The position numbers and the translations under genes were made by a program. Shown in pieces: positions 1 through 6,108 of a stretch of 12,698 nt of DNA (position 1 is its first letter; every line of letters begins with the position of its first letter). Source of the DNA: Roseovarius sp. (GTDB lineage: Bacteria; Pseudomonadota; Alphaproteobacteria; Rhodobacterales; Rhodobacteraceae); the NCBI GenBank assembly GCA_007125415.1, contig SLDH01000295.1, positions 1 to 12,698 on the forward strand, in the 5' to 3' direction. The notes under the pieces were generated by a model. That model did not search any database, was not told the origin of the DNA, and worked only from the letters and a program-made list of their open reading frames with translations.

Positions 1-348
1 GGCCCGGATTCTTGGGGGCAGGTCACACCAAGGCGCGTACCCGTCACGGAAGCTGCGGGATAACTCCGTCCGGGGAAAGGGAGCCCTGGCCATCAGCCAA
101 TTTGTGCAACAGGGTCCATTTAAACCGATAGAATTCTTGGCCTAGCGCACAAACACAGAAGGCCTTCTCTTTTTGAAACAGATGTTACTTGCTCGTGGAT
201 GCAAACTTTCGATGAGGGAAAGCCCGTGCCTCCACCAGATCCCTTAGGCACGCCTAGTTTACGCTTCCTTAATCAAAGCCAAATACCACCAGAAGTTGCA
301 GGCCAATAACCGAATCAACTTATCAAAATTTAGAGGCAAGAAAACCAA
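1..348. other. Left-edge non-coding or partial-gene stretch
   Basis: No complete gene is supported here. Bases 1-117 are GC-rich and open in several frames: a plus frame from 2 to a TAG at 143-145, and a minus frame running from an ATG at 93-91 to the window edge (31 codons). Either could be the end of a gene outside the window, but neither is recognisable. Around 117-97 the minus strand reads GGACCCTGTTGCACAAATT, which resembles insertion-sequence termini with a CTGTTGCA core. Base composition falls sharply beyond about 118. From 118 to 348 the DNA is AT-richer and appears intergenic. It holds a short palindrome with T-run (157-174) and a 12-bp dyad (245-256) upstream of the regulator gene. 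Confidence 0.4.
245..256. promoter_or_regulatory. Short dyad, possible operator of the MerR-like gene
   Basis: TAGGC-AC-GCCTA is a perfect 5-bp inverted repeat with a 2-bp centre, about 90 bp before the GTG start of the MerR-like gene. MerR-type proteins bind dyad operators as dimers, so autoregulation is possible. A repeat this short occurs by chance fairly often and no promoter hexamers were convincingly placed around it. Confidence 0.15.
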
Positions 349-909
349 GTGAAAAATGCACTTGATATGAATCCCGAGGAGCCCTTCACGAGCTTCTTTG
401 CTGGCTTAGAGGTTTTTCCAATCCTTGATCTTGAAGCGACGAAAATAACTGGGATTTCTCAAAAGCTTCTTATGCGTTACGAGAGGGTTGGTCTTGTTTC
501 TAGATCTGTTGTCAACGAACAGCGCCCAATATCAGCAATTAAAAATTTCAACTTCTATGACATATTTCGTTTAGAGATAATAAGACGGCTCTATTTGAAA
601 ACTTTTGTTGGTGAAGCCTTGTTAGAAGAATTATTGGACGATCTGTTGGACACCTTTGCTTTAGAGATTGATCAGATACTTTCATATAGGCAGCGTTGCA
701 CAAATCATGAAATCGGAGGCCTGGTTGCGGTACAGTTCATGGAAAGAGAGAGCGAATGGCGACAGTTTTGGCTCTTGGACGGGGAAAGGCTTGATCCCTT
801 GCGAGCGGCGCAAATGTGCGTGGGGATATGGCTGGCGACATTTGACGCATCGGCCCAAGTAATCTGTGATTTCAAAGCATGTTGTAGAATAATTCCATCG
901 TACGTTTGA
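349..909 (+). CDS. MerR-like winged-helix regulator, small
   Basis: A likely DNA-binding transcriptional regulator of 186 residues. Residues about 26-83 match the MerR pattern: a helix-turn-helix (ITGISQKLLMRYERVGLV, 33-50), a wing with an R-P (59-60), an aromatic FNFYD (67-71), then a second helix ending IIRRLYL (77-83). Residues 88-110 are an acidic, leucine-rich helix (EALLEELLDDLLDTFALEIDQ) that could dimerise. The remaining 75 residues match no effector domain I know, and there is no metal-binding cysteine cluster like that of classical MerR. The GTG start has AGAGG at 332-336, a long 12-nt spacing; an in-frame ATG at 367 is an alternative. Base composition is low (16 G+C in the row 541-600), unlike the GC-rich genes downstream, which suggests horizontal acquisition. 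It may control the secreted glycosidase gene that follows, but the sequence does not prove it. Confidence 0.62.
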   Translation: MKNALDMNPEEPFTSFFAGLEVFPILDLEATKITGISQKLLMRYERVGLVSRSVVNEQRPISAIKNFNFYDIFRLEIIRRLYLKTFVGEALLEELLDDLLDTFALEIDQILSYRQRCTNHEIGGLVAVQFMERESEWRQFWLLDGERLDPLRAAQMCVGIWLATFDASAQVICDFKACCRIIPSYV

Positions 910-1191
910 TAGCTATTTTGTGTCAGGACCCATCGATTTTTCTGGGGAGACGCATCTTTCTACTCAACATATGGGAGGTATCATATCTGATTTCTATTAT
1001 CTGTATGAGCCGCCCCGGAAATCCGCATCACAAAATTCCACATCCTCTCACATTTTACGAAGTTTTCTTGCGTGAATAGAAGTTGCATTTTAACATATTT
1101 TTATATTCTTTTCATAGCTTTATCATAGTTCCCGAAACTTTCTGCCCCCAATGTTCCGCATGCTCGATCCAGATCTTTTTTGGAGTTCGAG
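910..1191 (+). promoter_or_regulatory. AT-rich intergenic region with probable promoter of the glycosidase gene
   Basis: This 282-bp gap holds no convincing gene. The row 1081-1140 has only 15 G+C, the lowest seen in the window. A candidate sigma-70 pair is TTGCGT (1068-1073), 17 nt, TAACAT (1091-1096). TATATT (1102-1107) and TATCAT (1121-1126) are alternative -10-like boxes. Matches to consensus are partial, so the exact promoter is uncertain. A good Shine-Dalgarno GGAG (1182-1185) sits 6 nt before ATG 1192 and decides that start over the TTG at 1180. Confidence 0.35.
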
Positions 1192-3897
1192 ATGCTCAAC
1201 CTGACCATCGCGCCCGCGACAGCGGGCCCCGTCGTTTCCATGTCGCACTTTGGAACAAACTACCTCGCAGATCGCGAAGCACGTCACAATCAGGGCATCG
1301 AAGGAGACAATGTCTTCGGTCACGCAGCTGACATGCTTGGCACGAACACCTTCAGGTATCCCGGTGGTGCCATAACCGAGATGTTCCTTGATCTCGCCGA
1401 TCCAAAACATTTCGATGCTGGCAAAGACGAACTGATCTCGGCAACAGATCGCTTTACTGATCGCGGAGAAACCTTCCTGACGCCAGTTGGGCAGTTCCTG
1501 AACTTTGTCGCTGAACGCAACGGTGATGCGACGATAGTGTTGCCAACAATTACTTACTTCGAAGACCTTGCATCGGGAAACCTGGCGCGCATTGCGGCTG
1601 TCGAAGCGGAGATTAAGGCCTTTGTGGTGAATGCACTACAGCATCCCGGTGGCAACACAATTACAGCCTTCCAAATAGGTAATGAATATGTCTCCTGGAG
1701 CAACGAACGCCACGATTGGCTCATCAGTCATTCTCGCGATTATGCAATGCTGGCGAGAAACATCTCGGTTTGGGTCGATGAAGCAATTGATGACTCAGAT
1801 ACCGGTAACAAACCGGACATCATAATTCAGTCTTCGTTCTTCCCAAGAGGCCCCAATGGCAACAATCAACTGATCAGGGCCTTCTTTGATGAAGACCTAA
1901 GCAACGAATACAGCCATGTAGCGCCCGTTGAGAAAGCTGCGGGTGCGGTTACTGCAACGTCAATTCACGCCTATCCCTACATCGCATGGGAGTTGGATGC
2001 GTATAAGGGCAAAGAGTATATCCATGGCAAACTAAAAATGATCGATGACTGGCAAGATGCATTTGATGCCTATGCCGAAAGCACAGGGCAGCCTGAGAAA
2101 GAAATCGCAGCATATGTCACTGAGTGGAACACGCGCAGCAATGCAATAAAAACCGAGACTATTTCAGGTATCTGGGAAGCGACCGCGATTCTTTCACAGT
2201 TTGACACGCTCGTACGTGGCGGCGTCGAAGAAATGCACGTTTGGCCTTTGCTTCAAGGTAGCAGCAGTAATCTTGTCAATGGCCATACTATCGAAGATCT
2301 GAGTTTCGATTTCAACGGCTTCATGCTTGGCAGAATGCAGGACCTGCTGCCGTCTAAGCGGGTCATGAACATCGAAGTGAAGCATGATCTTGACGGAGAT
2401 GCCACGTATGATCTGCTGACTTACGCCTATGAAGGTGAACAAGGTCTCGTTTTCTATGTCGCCTCTATATACGATCAAGAGGTTCAGATCTCACTGGATC
2501 TTTCGAGCCTGAGCGCGTTCAGTACGGATTACACCGAACTGAACGCAGCGCGAATCACATCGTCAGGCAGTGATCATCTGGAGCCGTCCGCGCGTCCAGT
2601 GCTGCAATCTTTGTCGCCGGCAGCTGTGGAAGGGTCCGTTACGAACGACGGTATTGTCTACCTGAGCCTCGAGCCAAACGAGCTGATCGAGCTTCACTTT
2701 AAGGGTGAAGCATTTCAGCAAATGGCAGTTGGCCAGCCAAGCACGGAATCCAGCCTTCGGTATCTCCAGGATCACAACACAAGTGACGTGACTGGCAGGA
2801 TTGCCTTAGGAACGGACGGCGATGACCGGATCTTCGGTGACAGCGCGCTGGCGGTCTATTACGGGCTGGATCTTGCGAACCAGGTTTACCGTGTCTATCA
2901 GGCGACGCTGGACCGCGAACCGGATGTGCGAGGGCATCACCGCTGGACGAGCGAGCTTTTCACCGGGGAGAGCACACTGCAGGAGGTGGCCGACGGTTTC
3001 GTGCGGGCGCCGGAATTCCGGGCGACCTATTCCGATGACCTGAGCGACGGGGATTTCGTCACCCTGCTTTACAACAACGTGCTGGGTCGCGCGCCCGACG
3101 CGCAGGGCTTCGCCCGCTGGACCGGCGAGCTTGCGGATGGGGCGACCCGTGCGGAAGTGGTGCTGGGCTTCAGCCAGAGCCCGCAATTCATCAATGACAC
3201 CAATGCGGCTGCCAGCGCCTATGCGCGCAACAGCGCCACCTCGACCTGGAGCGACGATGTGTTCCGCCTTTATCAGGCAACGCTCGATCGCGAACCCGAT
3301 GTGCAGGGCCAGAACCGCTGGACAGGCGAGTTGGCCAGCGGGGAGAGCACGCTCGTCGAGGTGGCTGATGGTTTCGTGCGCTCACCGCAGTTCCGGGCGA
3401 CCTATTCGGATGATCTCAGCGACGGGGATTTCGTCACCCTGCTTTACAACAACGTGCTGGATCGCGCGCCTGACGCGCAGGGCTTTGCCCGCTGGACCGG
3501 CGAGCTTGCGGATGGGGCGACCCGGGCGGAAGTGGTGCTGGGCTTCAGCCAGAGCCCCCAGTTCCGCGCCGATACGGCCGAGAACCTCAAGGACTGGATG
3601 CGCGCGCAGGGCACCGATGACATGATCCTTGCAGGGTCCGGCGACAACCTTGTCGCCGGTGGTCAGTATGCGGACAACTTCATGTTCTTCAGCAGTGTCA
3701 ACGGGCGTACCACAGTGGCGGATCTGGAGCCATGGGATTTCATCAGCCTGAACGGGTTCGGGTATGGCACCGTTGCGCAGGCCCGCGCCAACATGAGCCA
3801 GCAGGGCAACAATGTCGTCTTTTCCGACCAGGGCGTCGAGGTGGTTTTCCGTGGCACGACACTGGCCGATATCACTGACGACATGATCTTTGTCTGA
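1192..3897 (+). CDS. Secreted clan GH-A-like glycosidase with two DUF4214 modules and RTX-type secretion tail
   Basis: A large extracellular protein of 901 residues. Residues about 1-510 look like a clan GH-A (TIM-barrel) glycosidase related to the GH39/GH51/GH79 style: FRYPGG (54-59), acid/base candidate Glu165 in QIGNEY, SIHAYPY (257-263) and nucleophile candidate Glu311 in VTEWN, followed by a beta-sandwich-like part. No N-terminal signal peptide is visible. Residues 540-550 (GTDGDDRIFGD) are one RTX-like repeat. Residues about 564-663 and 689-790 are two DUF4214 modules, each made of two ~50-residue halves (VYRVYQATLDREPD..., FVTLLYNNVL...). The end (803-901) has GSGDNLVAGG and a serralysin-like tail, GTTLADITDDMIFV, typical of type I secretion. 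The start at ATG 1192 is favoured by GGAG 6 nt upstream. Likely role: hydrolysis, remodelling or docking of surface polysaccharide. The substrate is unknown. GC content changes within the gene. Confidence 0.82.
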   Translation: MLNLTIAPATAGPVVSMSHFGTNYLADREARHNQGIEGDNVFGHAADMLGTNTFRYPGGAITEMFLDLADPKHFDAGKDELISATDRFTDRGETFLTPVGQFLNFVAERNGDATIVLPTITYFEDLASGNLARIAAVEAEIKAFVVNALQHPGGNTITAFQIGNEYVSWSNERHDWLISHSRDYAMLARNISVWVDEAIDDSDTGNKPDIIIQSSFFPRGPNGNNQLIRAFFDEDLSNEYSHVAPVEKAAGAVTATSIHAYPYIAWELDAYKGKEYIHGKLKMIDDWQDAFDAYAESTGQPEKEIAAYVTEWNTRSNAIKTETISGIWEATAILSQFDTLVRGGVEEMHVWPLLQGSSSNLVNGHTIEDLSFDFNGFMLGRMQDLLPSKRVMNIEVKHDLDGDATYDLLTYAYEGEQGLVFYVASIYDQEVQISLDLSSLSAFSTDYTELNAARITSSGSDHLEPSARPVLQSLSPAAVEGSVTNDGIVYLSLEPNELIELHFKGEAFQQMAVGQPSTESSLRYLQDHNTSDVTGRIALGTDGDDRIFGDSALAVYYGLDLANQVYRVYQATLDREPDVRGHHRWTSELFTGESTLQEVADGFVRAPEFRATYSDDLSDGDFVTLLYNNVLGRAPDAQGFARWTGELADGATRAEVVLGFSQSPQFINDTNAAASAYARNSATSTWSDDVFRLYQATLDREPDVQGQNRWTGELASGESTLVEVADGFVRSPQFRATYSDDLSDGDFVTLLYNNVLDRAPDAQGFARWTGELADGATRAEVVLGFSQSPQFRADTAENLKDWMRAQGTDDMILAGSGDNLVAGGQYADNFMFFSSVNGRTTVADLEPWDFISLNGFGYGTVAQARANMSQQGNNVVFSDQGVEVVFRGTTLADITDDMIFV
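2881..3565 (+). repeat. Tandem 375-bp repeat encoding the two DUF4214 modules
   Basis: Two copies in the same frame, offset by exactly 375 bp (125 codons): about 2881-3190 and 3256-3565, separated by a less similar linker. The stretch 3043-3085 is identical over 43 bases to 3418-3460, and most of the following ~100 bases match with only scattered changes. At protein level each copy also has an internal two-fold repeat of about 50 residues (YQATLDREPD half and YNNVLxRAPD half). The near-identity at silent sites points to a recent duplication or ongoing gene conversion. Confidence 0.9.
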
Positions 3898-3915
3898 GAT
3901 GCCGGTGTGATGTTC

Positions 3916-3948
3916 CAAGGTGAGCAGGGCACCGTACCTGCCACCTTG
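3916..3948 (+). terminator. Strong hairpin after the glycosidase gene, no T-run
   Basis: CAAGGTG-A-GCAGG (3916-3928) pairs with CCTGCCACCTTG (3937-3948): a 12-bp stem with one bulged A and an 8-base loop. It lies 18 bases after the stop codon at 3895-3897. No T-run follows (the next bases are TCCCGGG), so a canonical intrinsic terminator is not supported. It may act as a weak terminator, as a 3'-end stabiliser of the upstream mRNA, or to set a lower expression of the radical SAM gene. Confidence 0.5.
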
Positions 3949-3971
3949 TCCCGGGCACCACTTGCACGGGC

Positions 3972-5519
3972 ATGTGTCTTCTGCAAAGCTACCAGTGCAT
4001 GAAACTGGACATCACACGCCACAATCGCAAGGATACCGCTCCAAGCCGCAGCATGACAAAAAGCGACGGCAAGGCGCGATTTTGTCCCTGGATCGAAGAC
4101 AGCATGACCATCCTGTCGGATGGCACAGTGACCTGTGGGCTGGATGATCAGGACGGGCTGCGCAGCTTCGGCAATGTGCATGACACGCCGCTGGAAGAAA
4201 TCTTCGCCAATCCTGAATACCGGCGTATTGCCGAGGGGCTCCGGCAGGGGCGGACCTGCCGCGATTGTGCCCTCTATCAGCCACTGACCGGGAAGCGGCC
4301 CCCACGCGCCGCCTTGCCTTCGAAGCTGGTGATCGAGCCGACCGTGCGTTGCAACCTGCGTTGTCCGCAGATCGCCTGTTTTGCCAATAACAGCCCCGAT
4401 CATCAGACCCGCGACCGCAACGACCTGCCGCGCGCGGAACTCGATGCTGTGCTGGCGCAGTTGGGCAAGGGGCTGCGGGAAGTCTATTTCTTCAATTATG
4501 GTGATCCGTTCATGCATCGCGAAGCGCCGCAGATGATCGCCGATATCCGTCGCCGCAGCCCGAAAGCGAAGATCGTCACGAGCACCAACGGCATCCCGCT
4601 GGCGGCCCGGCACAAGGCCGAGCAGCTTGTGGCCGCCGGGCTGGATCATATCGTCTTCACCATCAGCGGCATGACCCAGGAAAGCTATGTCCGCTATCAT
4701 GTGAACGGCCGGCTGGAGAGCGCTTTGCGCGGCATGCGCAACGTGCTGGAAGCCCGTGAGGCGGCGGGCAAGACCCGCCCGCTCGTCTCCTGGCGCTATC
4801 TGGGCTTTCGCTGGACTGACAATTTCGATGAGTTGGATGCAGCGATTGCGCTGGCAAGCGAGCTGAAGGTCGATGACTTCTGCATCTATCTGACACATAT
4901 CCCTGAGCAGGCCTGGTCCTACAGATTGGCAGAAGGAACCTATGGCTATGCGCGTTACAGGCCATGGATCAATGTGGCCTATGGCTATAACCGGCCGGCA
5001 CCTCCGGCGGACGGCATATTCCAGCAAGAAAGGCTGGCGCAATTCGGCACGATGCGCTGGACCGGCTGGCATGGCCGCCCGAGCCTGATGGTGCGCGACG
5101 ATCATGTAATCTTATGGGTGTCGACCAACAGCCCTGCCGCAGCACCGCAAGGCCATACGGACATCTTTCTGCGCACCCCCTGGCGGCGTCTCTACCGGGT
5201 GCGGGCGCCCTATCGTGCATGGGGCAAGATCGTGCTGCCGCTGCCCGGTGGCTGGCGGCACAGGCGCAAGATCACCCTTGACCTGCTCTGCCCCGATGCG
5301 TGGTTTCCTGCCGATTGGCTGGGTGTGGAAGATTATCGCGGCCTGGGTGTGATGATCACGGATGAGCCGGACGGGACCGTGATACGCATCGGAGCAGCCC
5401 TTCGCCCCGCCAGCATGGGTGAGTGTCAAAGATATCTTCGCCTGTCTTCGGGGGCGCCACTGGAACAGGTTCGCTCAGCCCTCTTTCATCACAAGAAGGA
5501 CGCGTCTTCGGCAACCTGA
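3972..5519 (+). CDS. Radical SAM protein with N-terminal SPASM-like region
   Basis: A radical S-adenosylmethionine enzyme of up to 515 residues. Residues 37-101 look like a SPASM/twitch auxiliary Fe-S region: Cys38 in FCPW, DGTVTC (Cys55), GNVHDTPLEEIF, and CRDC (Cys96, Cys99). The core follows: CNLRCPQIAC (127-136), NYGDPF (175-180, in the place of the usual GGEP) and TSTNG (203-207). The cluster motif is CX3CX4C rather than CX3CX2C. Residues about 358-462 form a further domain with RWTG, LPLPGGW and WFPADWLGVEDYRGLGV, reminiscent of beta-sandwich accessory domains in bacterial polysaccharide enzymes. The start is uncertain: ATG 3972, 4002 and 4053 all lack a clear Shine-Dalgarno, and the recognisable domain begins only at about 4080. 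Likely role: modification of a sugar, or of a peptide. The substrate is unknown. It follows the secreted glycosidase and precedes a glycosyltransferase. Confidence 0.78.
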   Translation: MCLLQSYQCMKLDITRHNRKDTAPSRSMTKSDGKARFCPWIEDSMTILSDGTVTCGLDDQDGLRSFGNVHDTPLEEIFANPEYRRIAEGLRQGRTCRDCALYQPLTGKRPPRAALPSKLVIEPTVRCNLRCPQIACFANNSPDHQTRDRNDLPRAELDAVLAQLGKGLREVYFFNYGDPFMHREAPQMIADIRRRSPKAKIVTSTNGIPLAARHKAEQLVAAGLDHIVFTISGMTQESYVRYHVNGRLESALRGMRNVLEAREAAGKTRPLVSWRYLGFRWTDNFDELDAAIALASELKVDDFCIYLTHIPEQAWSYRLAEGTYGYARYRPWINVAYGYNRPAPPADGIFQQERLAQFGTMRWTGWHGRPSLMVRDDHVILWVSTNSPAAAPQGHTDIFLRTPWRRLYRVRAPYRAWGKIVLPLPGGWRHRRKITLDLLCPDAWFPADWLGVEDYRGLGVMITDEPDGTVIRIGAALRPASMGECQRYLRLSSGAPLEQVRSALFHHKKDASSAT

Positions 5520-6108
5520 TGAGGCCTGCGTTCTGATCCTGTCGCTTGCGTGAAACCGCGGTGTTTTCCCGTGCAGGCCGTGGACCAGCCCATAAAATGC
5601 GCCGCTGAAAAGTGCCTCGCTGCCCCCTCCAAGCCCATTGAGCCGGAAAGCCGTTCCGGGCCACGCTTGCCCCACTGTCCCGCCCGGGCGACCAGCCCGG
5701 GTGGCGCCCGACCCTCCCCCCGGGAGGGCGCATTGCAACGCTGCAAGAAGCACAATGGTTGAAGTGGCTTGGCTGCCATAAAGCACAGTCGCCCCAGCGT
5801 TCTGAAGCACCCACCCAGGGTCGGGCGCCGCCCTCCTCTTGACGTAGAAACATAGCGGGAGGAACCGCCTTCATCACTCTTGCAGCGCCTGTTCATTTAT
5901 CAGCGGTCTGTTGAAACATGCTGCATCTGATCGGGTTCACCTCTGCCTGTGCGGAGCGCCCCGGGCGAGGATGAATCCCATTTGGCGGATACCATAGAGC
6001 TTGATGACGATGTTGCGGTGCTTTTCGCGCTGGGAGACAGGTGGCGCTCTTGTCACATGAAGCTTCGCAACGTAAGCCCATGACGTTGATCAAAGCGGGG
6101 AAGTTGCG
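5520..6108. other. Intergenic interval of 0.59 kb with inverted repeats, no convincing gene
   Basis: Several frames stay open on the minus strand because of high GC, including one reading through 5850-5475, but none shows a recognisable domain, a ribosome-binding site or strongly biased codon use. I therefore call no gene. The interval contains a 13-base perfect inverted repeat (5703-5715 with 5817-5829) that extends to 17 positions with one G-T mismatch, and a compact hairpin at 5712-5728. At 5904 on the plus strand GGTCTGTTGAAACATG looks faintly like an insertion-sequence end. A degraded mobile element or a decayed gene is possible. It must also contain the promoter of the downstream glycosyltransferase gene unless that is read through from upstream. 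Confidence 0.45.
5699..5833. repeat. Long inverted repeat with nested GC hairpin
   Basis: GGGTGGCGCCCGACCCT (5699-5715) is the reverse complement of AGGGTCGGGCGCCGCCC (5817-5833) except for one T/G position; the inner 13 bases match perfectly. The arms are about 100 bases apart. Nested in the left arm, CCCTCCC (5712-5718) pairs with GGGAGGG (5722-5728) across a CCC loop, and GCGCCC (5704-5709) with GGGCGC (5726-5731) is an alternative stem. GGAGGGCG (5723-5730) can also pair with CGCCCTCC (5829-5836). These competing pairings suggest a structured RNA or a remnant of a repeat element. There is no T-run to make it an intrinsic terminator. Confidence 0.55.

Noticed and set aside
1..93. Minus-strand partial gene of 31 codons running off the left edge
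   Set aside because: No ribosome-binding site or recognisable motif, and competing plus-strand frames are equally open, so no gene call is justified.
157..174. Palindrome AGAAGGCCTTCT followed by a T-run, like an intrinsic terminator
   Set aside because: The palindrome has no free loop, leaving only a 4-bp A/T-rich stem around GGCC, too weak to call a terminator without a known gene upstream.
971..1075. Small 34-codon plus-strand frame starting at ATG 971
   Set aside because: No ribosome-binding site, no recognisable sequence, and it lies in AT-rich promoter-like DNA.
3663..5105. Long minus-strand open frame (480 codons) opposite the radical SAM gene
   Set aside because: It is antisense to a well-supported gene with clear motifs, spans a gene boundary and shows no domain; long antisense frames are common in GC-rich DNA.
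5475..5850. Minus-strand open frame in the gap with a hydrophobic stretch (STIVLLAALQ)
   Set aside because: No start with a ribosome-binding site, moderate codon bias only, overlaps the end of the radical SAM gene and resembles no protein I know. Kept only as a pseudogene possibility in the gap description.
5904..5935. GGTCTGTTGAAACATGCTGC as an insertion-sequence end
   Set aside because: No matching partner repeat, target duplication or transposase reading frame was found, so a mobile element is not claimed.
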